Of a DNA stretch of 64,000 nucleotides, positions 42,293-51,816 are shown piece by piece. The notes beneath the pieces are model-generated. The model ran no database searches, was not told the origin of the DNA, and worked only from the letters and a program-made list of their open reading frames with translations. A program made the position numbers and the translations under genes. This DNA is from Exiguobacterium sp. TNDT2 (GTDB lineage: Bacteria > Bacillota > Bacilli > Exiguobacteriales > Exiguobacteriaceae): assembly GCF_003331145.1 (NCBI RefSeq), contig NZ_QLVE01000001.1, forward strand, positions 1-64,000, read 5' to 3'. Numbering within the stretch: the first letter of the stretch is position 1; every line of letters starts with the position of its first letter.

Positions 42293-42321
42293 AGTATACA
42301 AATCTTTGACAGGGGTGACAA
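42293..42321 (-). promoter_or_regulatory. SigmaA promoter of murB
   Basis: Minus strand TTGTCA (42316-42321), 17-bp spacer, TATACT (42293-42298). Confidence 0.8.
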
Positions 42322-42352
42322 GCAACGTTTTCTTTACAATGAAGGAATTAGT

Positions 42353-43003
42353 TTAGAGCAATAATGATGTAGCCACCGCTACCACAATTGGAATTGTAAA
42401 GTTATCCCAGTCTCGATATGAAATCGCTTCTGTTAGCGTAGCGATGATAGAAATAATGAATCCATATGTTACCACTTGCCAAAGTGGAACATCATCCCAC
42501 AAAAACAATAAAAAGAGGACAGCGTACGAACTGAGGAACATGGCCATGCTCCCTTGAAACGAGCGCTTCTGCCCATATAAGTCGTACGTCACGGTACCAT
42601 ATTTACGTCCGATGAGAGCGGCCAACCCATCTCCCCAAGCCAAGACGAGCGAACCGGCCAAAAAGGCGAGCGGCTCCGATTCGAAGAAAAAGTACAAGAT
42701 GACGAGCAAGGCGATCGGATAATAGACGGTACCGAGTGATTTGCGCTCCGTCTGATGGACCGGGGACGGACTCTTATAAAGAAGCCATGCGTTCGCGAAC
42801 GTGAAAAAGACGAGCGGGACGGCTGCGACGTACCACGTCTCCATTAACCAGACTGCGAGTAGCGACCAATGGCCGACCGCGATATGTACACTCTTTCGAA
42901 TTGTCTCATCCGTCCAGTCGAGGCGTTTGCCGATCTGTTCAAGACCGACGAGAAACACCAGGACAATGACGATGGACAGGATAGAACTGACCCATTCATT
43001 CAT
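42353..43003 (-). CDS. CTP-dependent lipid/polyprenol kinase-like membrane protein (SEC59/VTE5 family)
   Basis: 216 aa with six to seven membrane segments. Family positions are 'RKSVHIAVGHWSLLAVW', 'SLGTVYYPIALLVILYFF', 'AWGDGLAALIGRKYG', 'KRSFQGSMAMFLSSYA' and 'TEAISYRDWDNFTIPI'. Relatives phosphorylate dolichol, phytol or diacylglycerol with CTP; the substrate here is unknown. ATG after AAAGGTGG. It ends 30 bp before the murB promoter with no clear terminator. Confidence 0.85.
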   Translation of the reverse strand: MNEWVSSILSIVIVLVFLVGLEQIGKRLDWTDETIRKSVHIAVGHWSLLAVWLMETWYVAAVPLVFFTFANAWLLYKSPSPVHQTERKSLGTVYYPIALLVILYFFFESEPLAFLAGSLVLAWGDGLAALIGRKYGTVTYDLYGQKRSFQGSMAMFLSSYAVLFLLFLWDDVPLWQVVTYGFIISIIATLTEAISYRDWDNFTIPIVVAVATSLLL

Positions 43004-43151
43004 TTTCGGACCACCTTTATCTCCATTTTTTATATGTATTCATTATACCTTAATCAGGCGATAGCCTAGCTTCCTTTTCAAACATTTGATAGAATGAGGT
43101 CAAATGACTGTATAGCCAATGGACGTAAGCGGCTATAGAAAGGATGCCTGT

Positions 43152-43775
43152 ATGCGCGACGCAATTTCGATTCAAACTTTAGCTGATTGTCTTCATTATA
43201 TGCGGATTGGCGACGTCGATCGGGCCCTGTCTCTTTTCCCTGAGGACGTGCGCGACCATTTCCCGAAAGAACTTCGGAAATTCCATTTGTTTCATATTGA
43301 AACGAATGGACTATCGATTAATCAAATCGTCGCTTTGGCGAACACGTTGACGGGGGAACATTTATCCGCCACTACGATTCAAAACTGGACGAAACGAGAA
43401 GTTCGAACAATCATCGGAGTGCCCCGAATCGGGAAAAAATACTCGCTCCAACAAGCGGCCATTATTTACTTACTAGATGACTTAAAACATTTGTTTTCGC
43501 TTGAAGAGACAAGCTCGCTTCTCGCGCTCATCTTCAACAACCCTGACCGTGATGAAGACGACCTCATCTCACCAATTGATTTTTACCGCCTTTATGCCGA
43601 ATATGCCAAGTCAACGAGCCCGATCGAGCTACTCGACACTCGCGCGAAACGTTCCATTGAGAAGACGGGCTACACCCATCCGAATATCTTGCACGTCCTT
43701 AAACTCTGTTTATATGCGCACCGTGTGACGGCGCTCGAGATTGAGGCCAAACAGTATTTGAACCGCTTCATTTGA
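43152..43775 (+). CDS. DUF1836 family protein
   Basis: 207 aa. The central part 'LSINQIVALANTLTGEHLSATTIQNWTKREVRTIIGVPRIGKKYSLQQAAIIYLLDDLK' looks like a helix-turn-helix of MerR-like type, as in DUF1836; it may be a transcription factor. ATG 43152 follows AAAGGATG at 5 nt. Confidence 0.76.
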   Translation: MRDAISIQTLADCLHYMRIGDVDRALSLFPEDVRDHFPKELRKFHLFHIETNGLSINQIVALANTLTGEHLSATTIQNWTKREVRTIIGVPRIGKKYSLQQAAIIYLLDDLKHLFSLEETSSLLALIFNNPDRDEDDLISPIDFYRLYAEYAKSTSPIELLDTRAKRSIEKTGYTHPNILHVLKLCLYAHRVTALEIEAKQYLNRFI

Positions 43776-43796
43776 CCTCGTCGAATGGAGCTTTTT

Positions 43797-43830
43797 CTAA
43801 AAAAAAGCACCAGTCGCTATGACTGGTGCT
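43797..43830 (-). terminator. Terminator after the LURP-like gene
   Basis: 10-bp stem AGCACCAGTC/GACTGGTGCT (43806-43815 with 43821-43830), then a T-run on the minus strand. Confidence 0.85.
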
Positions 43831-43841
43831 CGCCATGTGTG

Positions 43842-44321
43842 TTAGACCGACATTGCGATTGGCATCCGTGACTTAACCGTTAACGTTTTGAGCACAGACA
43901 ACAACTCAAACATCGAGAGTTGATCGGCCTCTTTCGTCAAACAGAAGCAGTCATCGTCCTGTTTGCGGAGTTCCGCCACAAGTTTGCCTGCTTTGTCTCG
44001 AACGCTGAACTTGTAACGCTCGACATCGTATTGAATCGTATAGAGACCGCGTTCATAGACGTTGTACTCACACTTTTTCCCGAATAACGAGAATTTGTCC
44101 TTCAATTGACCAATCGCTTGCCCGTCATGGTTCATGACGACCCATTTCTGGCAGTTCGGGATGTACTTCCCGTGAGCGATTTGACGGCCTGACAAGTTGT
44201 GCACTTGAACACTGCCCTCCGCGTCGCGGTGAACAGATCCGATCGCATCATTTGTCTCGTCATAAATGGTCGCTTCGCCTTGCGTAAAGACGCAACCTTT
44301 TACATAAATTAATTTGCGCAC
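43842..44321 (-). CDS. LURP-one/tubby-like small protein of unknown function
   Basis: 159 aa, mainly beta-strand. Paired strands such as 'EATIYDETNDAIGSVHRD', 'GQAIGQLKDKFSLFGKKCEYNVYERGLYTIQYD' and 'YKFSVRDKAGKLVAELRK' suggest the LURP-one/YxjI-type barrel, which may bind membrane lipids. I cannot prove the family. The start is GTG after AGGAGG. Confidence 0.65.
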   Translation of the reverse strand: MRKLIYVKGCVFTQGEATIYDETNDAIGSVHRDAEGSVQVHNLSGRQIAHGKYIPNCQKWVVMNHDGQAIGQLKDKFSLFGKKCEYNVYERGLYTIQYDVERYKFSVRDKAGKLVAELRKQDDDCFCLTKEADQLSMFELLSVLKTLTVKSRMPIAMSV

Positions 44322-44538
44322 CGCTTTTCCTCCTAATACGTTCCAACCGTGGACTTATATCTGTTTGGTTGGTCTTTCTATGAAGCCCCCAAAATTGGTC
44401 CTCTTCGTCGCCTTTTCTCGTTTCAGCGACTGCATATTTCGTATGACGAAGATGATTATTGCACCGATTGATGAAAAAGACAACCCTTTTTCTTCGACAC
44501 AATCCGCCATTCTGTCAAAGTTGTGAACAAGCACGGCC

Positions 44539-45039
44539 CTACCGCTTGAAACCGGCCTGTTTCAACAACTGTTCGAGCTCCGTTCTTGCAATCAGACGAA
44601 CTTGATTTGGCTCCGCCAATTCGTATGCACTTTCTGTATAAGATGAGTTCGTCACGACCCACCCTTCGTTCACACCGTAGTACGGAACAGACGCCGCGAC
44701 TTGCTGGACTGCTTCAAGGCCGACCGCTTTTTCATAGCGTTTCGCTTGGACCGCGATTGACCATCCGTCCTCCGCTTCAAGGAGCAGGTCTGCCCCGAAG
44801 TCGCGTGACGCCGGCGTCACCGTCACCGTGTAACCGAGTGCGGTGAACACTTCTTCTAGAAATAATTCAAACTCGCGGCCGTCCATCCGATCGATGCGGT
44901 GGATTGTCGAGAGACGCATGCGCCAGATGAGCCAAAGCAGACCGATGCCTACACATGCGATGATGCCCCAAATCGGTGCATCCCACCACCATAACCCGAG
45001 GGCAATCATTAAGCTGAGCCCCATTCCTTTCACGTCCAT
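44539..45039 (-). CDS. Membrane-anchored Mrr-type restriction endonuclease-like protein
   Basis: 166 aa. Two N-terminal membrane segments (about residues 8-20 and 23-39) precede a Mrr_cat-like PD-(D/E)xK domain. 'DGREFELFLEEVFTALGYTV' is followed by Asp84 in 'RDFGADLLL' and Gln98-x-Lys100 in 'IAVQAKRY', the usual D-(Q)xK catalytic set. Start ATG 45039 after GGAGAGG. Related nucleases act on modified or foreign DNA; a membrane-tethered one may act on incoming DNA, an inference only. Confidence 0.83.
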   Translation of the reverse strand: MDVKGMGLSLMIALGLWWWDAPIWGIIACVGIGLLWLIWRMRLSTIHRIDRMDGREFELFLEEVFTALGYTVTVTPASRDFGADLLLEAEDGWSIAVQAKRYEKAVGLEAVQQVAASVPYYGVNEGWVVTNSSYTESAYELAEPNQVRLIARTELEQLLKQAGFKR

Positions 45040-45158
45040 CGTCCTCTCCATTTGTTCTCACCTTCACTTTACCGTTTGAAGGCAGGAAAACAAAGGGGGA
45101 GCTGTCGAATGTATTGAAGATGTACCCGTTTGATATAGAGAAGGAGGGATCATCGTTG

Positions 45159-47330
45159 ATGGAGAACCGAGGACATCTCCAAAGCGAGCTGCTGCACGCC
45201 TTACCTTACGGTGTAGCGTTAATCACGAAGGATGGGACAATCGTTCAAGTAAACCGTCCGTTCTTAGAGCAATTCCCTGAAGACTTGCAAACGCGATCGA
45301 ACATCTTTCATATGGTCAACCAGTCACCAATTACGATGGAGCTATCGCGGCGGATGGAGCAAGGCTTGCCCTGGACGTATGAGATGCCGACGATTCGGAT
45401 TCATGCCATCCCGAACGGTGACGTCTACATCCTTTTAATCGAGCCGCTCCCGCTCGATACGCGTGTCACTGTGCAACATAACGCCTTCGAGGCGATGATG
45501 CACACCGAACTTGATATGGCGATGATCATGACCGATGCAAATCTGTTGATCAATCGCTTCAATAAAGGCGCGACCGCACTGTTCGGCTATGAACCGCATG
45601 AAGTGCTCTATGAAATGACTCCGTTCGGTCTATTCGAGTCGCGGGAACTTAGCGAAAAACGGACCCATTATCAAGACGAGACAGAACGGCTATTGTCGTT
45701 CGAACAGATGCTCCGTGTAGCGTTAGACCGTGGCGATCGTGAATGGAAGTTCCAACGAAAAGACCGCACCCATTTCGTCGGAAAACTGTTCATGCATCCC
45801 GTCTACGAGCAAGCACGCATCATCGGATTTTTCTTTTTCGTGTTTGATGTCAGTCCTGAAATCGCACTGAAAGGCGAGTTGCTTCATAAAGAACAACGCT
45901 ACCGCATGTTTGCCGAATCCGTCATCGAAGCCGTTTTGTTCCATGAAGGCGGGATGATTCTTGACGCAAACAAAGCTGCCGAGACCATTTTCCGAATTCC
46001 GGCCGAACAGATGGTCGGCCGTCAAACAATCGAATTCATCGCGGAAGGCTACCGGGCCGACGTATTGCGTCGTATCCGAAATCACATTCAAACACCATAT
46101 GAAGTGATCGGGCGTCGTGACGACGGGACGTTCCTCGAGATGGAAGTGTATCCCAAAGAAGTGACATTCCGAGGACAGACGCTCCGCGTCGCTGTCATGC
46201 GTGACATTAGTGACCGAAAGAAAGTCGAGCGCATGCTCGAACGGGAAAAAAACGCCATCGCCCGACAGCGAGACATCATTCAATCGATTCTACAGGCGTC
46301 CAACGAAGCGTTCGTCTTGACCGAGTCGAACGGTAGCGTCCTGTTCATGAACGTACATGCCCGCCGTCTGCTCGATTTGCCGGGAATCGCCCCGAACAAG
46401 ATGCAAGAGCGAATCCCGCTCCTGACGACGTTGCGGGCACGGGACCGCTCTGAAATCTTGAAAAAAATTGACTTGTTGCTCGACGGCTCGGCGCGTGAAG
46501 TCTCGATGCGCTTTTCGATTCCACAGCCAAACGAGCGGGACGAACAATATTACGAGATGTATGGGACGGGCATGGATACGAAGCGCCAAATCGGAATGGA
46601 CAGCGGGTTTTTGTTCGTGTTTCGCAATCGCAGCGAGGAAGAACGGATGGATCAAATTAAAAACGAATTAGTTAGCACCGTGTCTCATGAACTGAGAACC
46701 CCACTCTCGTCGCTGTCTGGATATATCGAGTTGATGCTCACTCGCGAGTTGAACCCGGAAAAGCGTGAACGCTACTTGAAGACGATGGCAAAGGAAGCGA
46801 AACGTCTGACCGACCTTTTAAACGATTTTCTCGATATTCAACGCATGGAAGACGGCAATCAAGAATACAAGAAAGACCATTTCATCTTGAACGAACTCGT
46901 CCGCGATGTCGTTGAACGCTTCCGCGAGACGAGCAATCACTCCATTCATTTCGATGATACCGATACACCGCTTCACCTAGTCGCGGACAAAGACCGCATC
47001 GAGCAAGTCATCATCAATCTGCTATCGAACGCCATCAAGTATTCACCCCATCGCCACGAGGTCGAGGTACGGGTTCGCCATGAACGGAATCAAGCCCATG
47101 TGTCCATTCAGGACTTTGGCATCGGGATACCCGAACATGCATTCGAAGAGTTATTCAAAAAGTTTTATCGTGTCGACAATTCAGACACGCGCCAAATCGG
47201 CGGAACCGGACTCGGTTTATCGATTTGTAAGGAAATCATTGAATCACATGGCGGTAGTATTGAAGTCGAGTCGAGCGTAGGAGTGGGCTCGACGTTCACG
47301 TTTACATTGGACTTAGCGGAGGAGACATGA
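45159..47330 (+). CDS. Orphan multi-PAS sensor histidine kinase
   Basis: About 723 aa, no membrane segment, so cytosolic. Several PAS-like domains in the first 500 residues (e.g. 'HTELDMAMIMTDANLLINRFNKGATALFGY', 'FAESVIEAVLFHEGGMILDANKAAETIF', 'LQASNEAFVLTESNGSVLFMNVHARRLL'), then HisKA with 'VSTVSHELRTPLSS' and an ATPase domain ('NLLSNAIKYSP', 'GGTGLGLSI'). No response regulator is adjacent. ATG 45159 or TTG 45156 could be the start. It overlaps the SDR gene. Confidence 0.88.
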   Translation: MENRGHLQSELLHALPYGVALITKDGTIVQVNRPFLEQFPEDLQTRSNIFHMVNQSPITMELSRRMEQGLPWTYEMPTIRIHAIPNGDVYILLIEPLPLDTRVTVQHNAFEAMMHTELDMAMIMTDANLLINRFNKGATALFGYEPHEVLYEMTPFGLFESRELSEKRTHYQDETERLLSFEQMLRVALDRGDREWKFQRKDRTHFVGKLFMHPVYEQARIIGFFFFVFDVSPEIALKGELLHKEQRYRMFAESVIEAVLFHEGGMILDANKAAETIFRIPAEQMVGRQTIEFIAEGYRADVLRRIRNHIQTPYEVIGRRDDGTFLEMEVYPKEVTFRGQTLRVAVMRDISDRKKVERMLEREKNAIARQRDIIQSILQASNEAFVLTESNGSVLFMNVHARRLLDLPGIAPNKMQERIPLLTTLRARDRSEILKKIDLLLDGSAREVSMRFSIPQPNERDEQYYEMYGTGMDTKRQIGMDSGFLFVFRNRSEEERMDQIKNELVSTVSHELRTPLSSLSGYIELMLTRELNPEKRERYLKTMAKEAKRLTDLLNDFLDIQRMEDGNQEYKKDHFILNELVRDVVERFRETSNHSIHFDDTDTPLHLVADKDRIEQVIINLLSNAIKYSPHRHEVEVRVRHERNQAHVSIQDFGIGIPEHAFEELFKKFYRVDNSDTRQIGGTGLGLSICKEIIESHGGSIEVESSVGVGSTFTFTLDLAEET

Positions 47331-48400
47331 TGAACCATTACGCTTTCACAGGTTTCCCCGGCTTTTTAGCCGGGAAGATGATCGCGCACCTCGCGTCATT
47401 GCCAAATCAGATTGGAACGATTTACGCGCTCCACCTCCCGGCCGAACGTTCCGGGGCACTCGCCATGAAACAGGAGCTGTTGAAGATAACGTCGTTACGA
47501 GAGGATCAGCTCGTGCTTGTCGAAGCCGATGTCACATTGCCGGAAGTCGTGTTTGACCCGATCATGCGCTCGGTCATCGAGCGCGAAGTGAACTACGTGT
47601 TTCATTTGGCCGCCGCCTACGATTTGAGCATCCCTTACGACGTCGGCTATCGCATCAATATGCTCGGAACAAAACACATCACTTCACTCGCGAAGCGGGC
47701 GTCGCACTTGAAACGATATGTCTACTTCAGTACCGCTTATGTATCTGGGCGGCGCCAAGGTACGGTGTATGAGAACGAGCTATGGCACCGCGTCCACTTC
47801 AAAAATCATTACGAGGCGACGAAATATGAGGCTGAGGCCATCGTCTCACGCGAGCTTGGCTCGATGCCTGTGACCATCATTCGTCCAGGAATCGTCATCG
47901 GACATAGCCGGACCGGCGAGACGAAGAAGTTTGACGGGGTCTACTTCGTATTAAAACTGATGGATCAGCTCCGCCAAACGGCGCCGCTTCCGTACATCGG
48001 CCGCCAAAACGTCGAAGTGAACCTTGTCCCGTACGATTATGTCGTCGAGGCGACCGCCTATCTCACCCACGCGCCCGTCGGTTTAAAACGGACGTTCCAT
48101 TTGACGGATCCGTTCCCGCACGGCGCACGAGAAGTATACCGGATGATCCATGAAGAGATGTTTGGTCGTCCTCCACGCGGGACGATCCCACATGCGGTCG
48201 CGGAGACCGGATTTTCAGCGTTACAGCTATCGGAGCGTTACAGCGTTCCTCGCGAACTGCTCGACTATTTCAAGCATCAAGTCCATTTCGACACGACCCA
48301 GACGCTACGGGCATTAAACGGGACCGGGATCGTTTGTCCAGATTTAAAGGACTACTTACCTGATATCGTCGCCTATTACAACGCACACAAAAAGCCCTGA
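47327..48400 (+). CDS. SDR family oxidoreductase (thioester-reductase/male-sterility-like)
   Basis: 357 aa. Extended SDR with an altered NAD motif 'TGFPGFLAGKMIA', 'VFHLAAAYDLSIPYDVGYRINMLGTKHI' and catalytic 'YFSTAYVSG...YEATKYEAE' (YxxxK). The overall look is that of NAD-binding_4 reductases that act on acyl thioesters. It begins in the ATGATGA overlap of the kinase stop (47327 or 47330), so the two are co-translated. Confidence 0.84.
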   Translation: MMNHYAFTGFPGFLAGKMIAHLASLPNQIGTIYALHLPAERSGALAMKQELLKITSLREDQLVLVEADVTLPEVVFDPIMRSVIEREVNYVFHLAAAYDLSIPYDVGYRINMLGTKHITSLAKRASHLKRYVYFSTAYVSGRRQGTVYENELWHRVHFKNHYEATKYEAEAIVSRELGSMPVTIIRPGIVIGHSRTGETKKFDGVYFVLKLMDQLRQTAPLPYIGRQNVEVNLVPYDYVVEATAYLTHAPVGLKRTFHLTDPFPHGAREVYRMIHEEMFGRPPRGTIPHAVAETGFSALQLSERYSVPRELLDYFKHQVHFDTTQTLRALNGTGIVCPDLKDYLPDIVAYYNAHKKP

Positions 48401-48415
48401 GCATCAGGGCTTTTT
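48389..48415 (+). terminator. Terminator over the end of the SDR gene
   Basis: AAAAAGCCCTGA/TCAGGGCTTTTT stem (48394-48400 core with 48404-48410) includes the stop codon and ends in five Ts. Confidence 0.85.
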
Positions 48416-48423
48416 GTGTGTCC

Positions 48424-49803
48424 TCATCCAATTAGCAGTTTCTCTTTCGGATAACGGATTTTCCGGTCCATCTGTCTCGCGACCGTGAACAGGATTGTCA
48501 ACGATCCGACGCGGCCGAGCAACATCATGAACATGATAAAACCTTTTCCTGCATCGTTCAGCTCTGCCGTGATGCCGAGTGATAACCCGACCGTCCCGAA
48601 CGCTGAGACCGTCTCAAATAAGAGTGCGGTCGCCGAAATGTGACCGTTCGTCAAAATCGTCAATGCCGTGATCAATAAAATAAAGATGAAACTCGTGATA
48701 GCCACGATATATGCCTTTTTGATTTGAAACGCGTCAATCGTCCGTTCGAGAATGACCGTCTCTTTTTTTCCAGCAATGAACGCCCACATATCGGCCAGAA
48801 TGACAGCGACGGTCGTCACTTTAATCCCGGACCCAGTAGAAGCCGCACCTGCCCCGATATACATGAGAATCAAGATGACACCGATGGACACAGGTGCCAT
48901 CGTCGAAATATCAATCGTGTTGAAACCGGCCGTCCGGGTCGTCACCGCCTGAAAGAAAGTGACGTGGAGCGCTTCTCCGAACGAACGTCCATACAAGCTC
49001 CCTTCAGCCGACACCCATTCAAACAGCAAGAGTGCGAACCAGGCAATCCCGTTGACGATGGCGAGTGAGGCAATCATGATTTTCGAATGGAGCGCGAGAC
49101 GTTTCCAACGCTTCACCTCGGTCGCATCCGCAATCGTTGTGAAGCCGAGACCCCCAATCATGAGCAGAGCGGCAATTGTGATGACGATGGCCGTGTTTTG
49201 CTCGAACTGCATCAAGCTGTCCGGCCAAAGCGCGAACCCGGCGTTGTTGAATGCTGAGATCGCATGGAAGAAGCCATAATACAATGCCTCACCGAAGCGA
49301 TAATCACCAGTACTATACAGCTCGAACGTTAAGAACAGCATCCCCAGAAATTGAACGACGAGTGTCGTGAAGACGATGTTGCGGACGAGCCGTACCGTGC
49401 CGCCGGGACCTGACAGATTGAGTGATTCTTGAAGCAGGATTCGTTGCTTCAAGCCAATCTTCTTCCCGAGCACGCTGAGCAACATAAGAGCCACCGTCAT
49501 GAAGCCAAGTCCTCCGATTTGAATCAATACGACGATGACGAGTTCACCGAACGTACTAAAGGAAGAGCCGATATCAATCGTCGACAACCCTGTCACTGTG
49601 CCGGCCGACGTCGCAATAAATAAACAATCAATCCAGGAGACCGGTTCGTCTTGAGCGAACGGCGTATAAAGCAATGTCGCACCCGTCAAGATGGCGAGTA
49701 AAAATCCAGTTGCGATAAAACGGGCCGGCTTTTCAAACACGAGCCGGTAGAGCGCCTCAATTCGTTTTACGCGCAATTCCCGTACGGTCAATCGATGTCG
49801 CAT
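48424..49803 (-). CDS. KtrB/TrkH-type potassium uptake protein
   Basis: 459 aa with the four-fold M1-P-M2 repeat. Selectivity-filter segments are 'TSAGTVTGLSTIDIG', 'ISAFNNAGFALWPDS', 'TRTAGFNTIDIS' and 'VSAFGTVGLSLGIT'. It is the membrane subunit of a Ktr K+ channel; the gating partner KtrA/C is not in the window. ATG follows AAGGAG. No riboswitch is evident in the 128 bp upstream. Confidence 0.92.
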   Translation of the reverse strand: MRHRLTVRELRVKRIEALYRLVFEKPARFIATGFLLAILTGATLLYTPFAQDEPVSWIDCLFIATSAGTVTGLSTIDIGSSFSTFGELVIVVLIQIGGLGFMTVALMLLSVLGKKIGLKQRILLQESLNLSGPGGTVRLVRNIVFTTLVVQFLGMLFLTFELYSTGDYRFGEALYYGFFHAISAFNNAGFALWPDSLMQFEQNTAIVITIAALLMIGGLGFTTIADATEVKRWKRLALHSKIMIASLAIVNGIAWFALLLFEWVSAEGSLYGRSFGEALHVTFFQAVTTRTAGFNTIDISTMAPVSIGVILILMYIGAGAASTGSGIKVTTVAVILADMWAFIAGKKETVILERTIDAFQIKKAYIVAITSFIFILLITALTILTNGHISATALLFETVSAFGTVGLSLGITAELNDAGKGFIMFMMLLGRVGSLTILFTVARQMDRKIRYPKEKLLIG

Positions 49804-49955
49804 CTCGCTATCTCCTTCGCATCAAATTTTCTAAGGCTCATATTACTCCTCACGTTTAAAATTGCCAACTAGAAAATGTATCGCTAACTGTTCGTCCGAT
49901 TTTTTGGTAATATGAGAGATAGACTTTATGAATGTTGAGGAGGTTGAATGAAACC

Positions 49956-50195
49956 GTGGACCCTAGTACGGTAGATCATTCGCTAACGGATGTCTCGCGA
50001 AGGTTGGAGCGGCAGTCCCAATGTATGCCCGCCCATCTTTATTTCCAGCTTGAAGAACTGCTGCATTGGTCACTCGATCAAGAAGTTGTGAATCAATTGT
50101 ACGCATTATTAAAAAAATACGACGTGTTAACCGATATAGAGCGTGAAGAACGAAATATCATCATTCAAATGTTGATTGATGAAAACGGCGCTTAA
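49956..50195 (+). CDS. Small protein of unknown function upstream of motA
   Basis: About 79 aa, acidic, helical. No family recognised; its position 80 bp upstream of motAB hints at a motility role, without further support. GTG 49956 follows GAGGAGG at 12 nt; an alternative ATG at 49932 lacks a ribosome site. The C-terminal half 'YALLKKYDVLTDIEREERNIIIQMLIDENGA' looks structured. Confidence 0.6.
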   Translation: MDPSTVDHSLTDVSRRLERQSQCMPAHLYFQLEELLHWSLDQEVVNQLYALLKKYDVLTDIEREERNIIIQMLIDENGA

Positions 50196-50278
50196 CCATC
50201 GGGAACGCATTTGCGGGAGACGAGTTAAGTCTCTCGCTTTTTTGTCTCCTGATTTTTAGAAAGGTGGAAAACAAAGAC

Positions 50279-51061
50279 ATGGATGTCGTCACGTTAATAG
50301 GTCTCCTCCTCGGGTTCCTCACCCTCATCGGTGGGATGATCTTGAAAGGAGCCGGGATTGCCCCGCTGATCAACCCAGCAGCACTTGTCATTATTTTCGT
50401 CGGGACAGCGGCCGCGGTCAGTATTGCCGTCTCTAAAGAACAGCTGCAAAACGTACCAACGCTTTTCAAGATTCTATTCAAAAAGCAAGAATTACCGAGT
50501 AAAGCCGGACTTTTGGCACAATTCGTCGATTTGTCGACGCAAGCGCGTAAAGAAGGACTGTTATCGTTAGAAACCGCGCTCGAACAAGTCGAAGAACCGT
50601 TCTTGAAACAAGGCATGATGATGGTCATCGACGGCCAACCGTCCGAGTACATCGCGGAGGTCATGTCTCGTGATATCGAGAATATGGAAATTCGCCACAA
50701 AGCGAACGCGGATGTGTTCACTCAAGCGGGGACATATGCCCCGACACTCGGTGTACTCGGGGCCGTCATCGGCCTCGTCGCCGCATTAAAAGATTTATCG
50801 GATATCGACAAACTCGGATATGCCATCTCGGCGGCCTTCGTCGCAACGCTGTTCGGGATCTTTAGTGGCTATGTCTTGTGGTTTCCGTTCGCCAACAAGT
50901 TGAAGCAATATTCGAAGAGCGAGGTTGTCGTCAAGGAAATGATGATTGAAGGAATTTTGTCTATCCAAGGCGGCGAATCACCAAAGACGCTAGAAGATAA
51001 GTTGGCCGTGTATTTGTCTCCAAAGGAGCGAGCGAACTATGAAGCGCAAAAAGAAGCATGA
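50279..51061 (+). CDS. motA: Flagellar stator protein MotA
   Basis: 260 aa with four membrane segments, two of them flanking a cytoplasmic loop. 'TYAPTLGVLGAVIGLVAALKDL' and 'AISAAFVATLFGIFSGYVLWFPFANKLK' are the conserved third and fourth helices. It forms the ion channel with MotB around the flagellar motor. ATG 50279 follows AAAGGTGG at 11 nt. motB overlaps by 23 bp. Confidence 0.94.
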   Translation: MDVVTLIGLLLGFLTLIGGMILKGAGIAPLINPAALVIIFVGTAAAVSIAVSKEQLQNVPTLFKILFKKQELPSKAGLLAQFVDLSTQARKEGLLSLETALEQVEEPFLKQGMMMVIDGQPSEYIAEVMSRDIENMEIRHKANADVFTQAGTYAPTLGVLGAVIGLVAALKDLSDIDKLGYAISAAFVATLFGIFSGYVLWFPFANKLKQYSKSEVVVKEMMIEGILSIQGGESPKTLEDKLAVYLSPKERANYEAQKEA

Positions 51062-51815
51062 TCATGAAGAACATATTCCTGAAGGCTGGCTCATTCCTTA
51101 TGCCGATCTCCTGACGCTTCTGCTCGCCTTGTTCATCGTTTTGTTCGCTTCGAGTAACGTCGACCAGACCAAGCTCGAAAAGATGTCCCAGTCCTTTAAT
51201 CAAGTGTTCTCAGGCGGGACGAGCGTGTTTCAAGCTTCGACGGCTTCGAACAGCGATATTAGTCGCACGAACAAAACGGATACGACGGCGAATCCCCGGA
51301 CATACGAACTCGCCAAGCTCGATGAGTTGAAAGAAGCGGTCAATCAATACATCCAAAAAAATGGACTCGAAAACGAAATCAAAGCGTCCATCAATTCGAG
51401 CGGTCTCGTCTTAACGATTCAAGACCGGGCATTGTTCAGCATGGGCGAAGCGACGCTCGACGCGGATGCTCGGACGGTCGCCCGTTCCATCAGTGGCATT
51501 CTCGAACAGGCCGGCAATCGTGAAATCGTCGTATCGGGTCATACGGATAACATCCCAATCAACACGGCCCGCTTCCCATCGAACTGGGAACTCAGTTCGG
51601 CCCGGGCCACGGCTTTCATGCGCGGCTTGTTGACGAACGACACGTTGAACCCTGAGCAATTCACACTTGCGAGCTACGGGGAATATAAGCCGATTGCGAC
51701 AAACGACACGGAAGCCGGTCGCTCCAAAAACCGCCGCGTCGAAGTGTTGATTAAACCGCTCGTCGACTTGTCAGAAGGATCCCCTAAAATGATTGAGACG
51801 ATCGTTTTACCTTAA
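51039..51815 (+). CDS. motB: Flagellar stator protein MotB
   Basis: 258 aa. 'PEGWLIPYADLLTLLLALFIVLFASS' carries the proton-binding Asp and the Val found in H+-type MotB (rather than the Leu pattern of Na+-type MotS). The C-terminal OmpA-like peptidoglycan domain reads 'VVSGHTDNIPINT...NWELSSARATAFMRGL'. A short plug segment lies between. Start ATG after AAAGGAG. Confidence 0.94.
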   Translation: MKRKKKHDHEEHIPEGWLIPYADLLTLLLALFIVLFASSNVDQTKLEKMSQSFNQVFSGGTSVFQASTASNSDISRTNKTDTTANPRTYELAKLDELKEAVNQYIQKNGLENEIKASINSSGLVLTIQDRALFSMGEATLDADARTVARSISGILEQAGNREIVVSGHTDNIPINTARFPSNWELSSARATAFMRGLLTNDTLNPEQFTLASYGEYKPIATNDTEAGRSKNRRVEVLIKPLVDLSEGSPKMIETIVLP

Positions 51816-51816
51816 G

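Noticed and set aside
44260-44538. Short open frames in the gap between the LURP-like and Mrr-like genes
   Set aside because: No ribosome site, unusual composition and no family; the gap probably holds only the promoter of the LURP-like gene.
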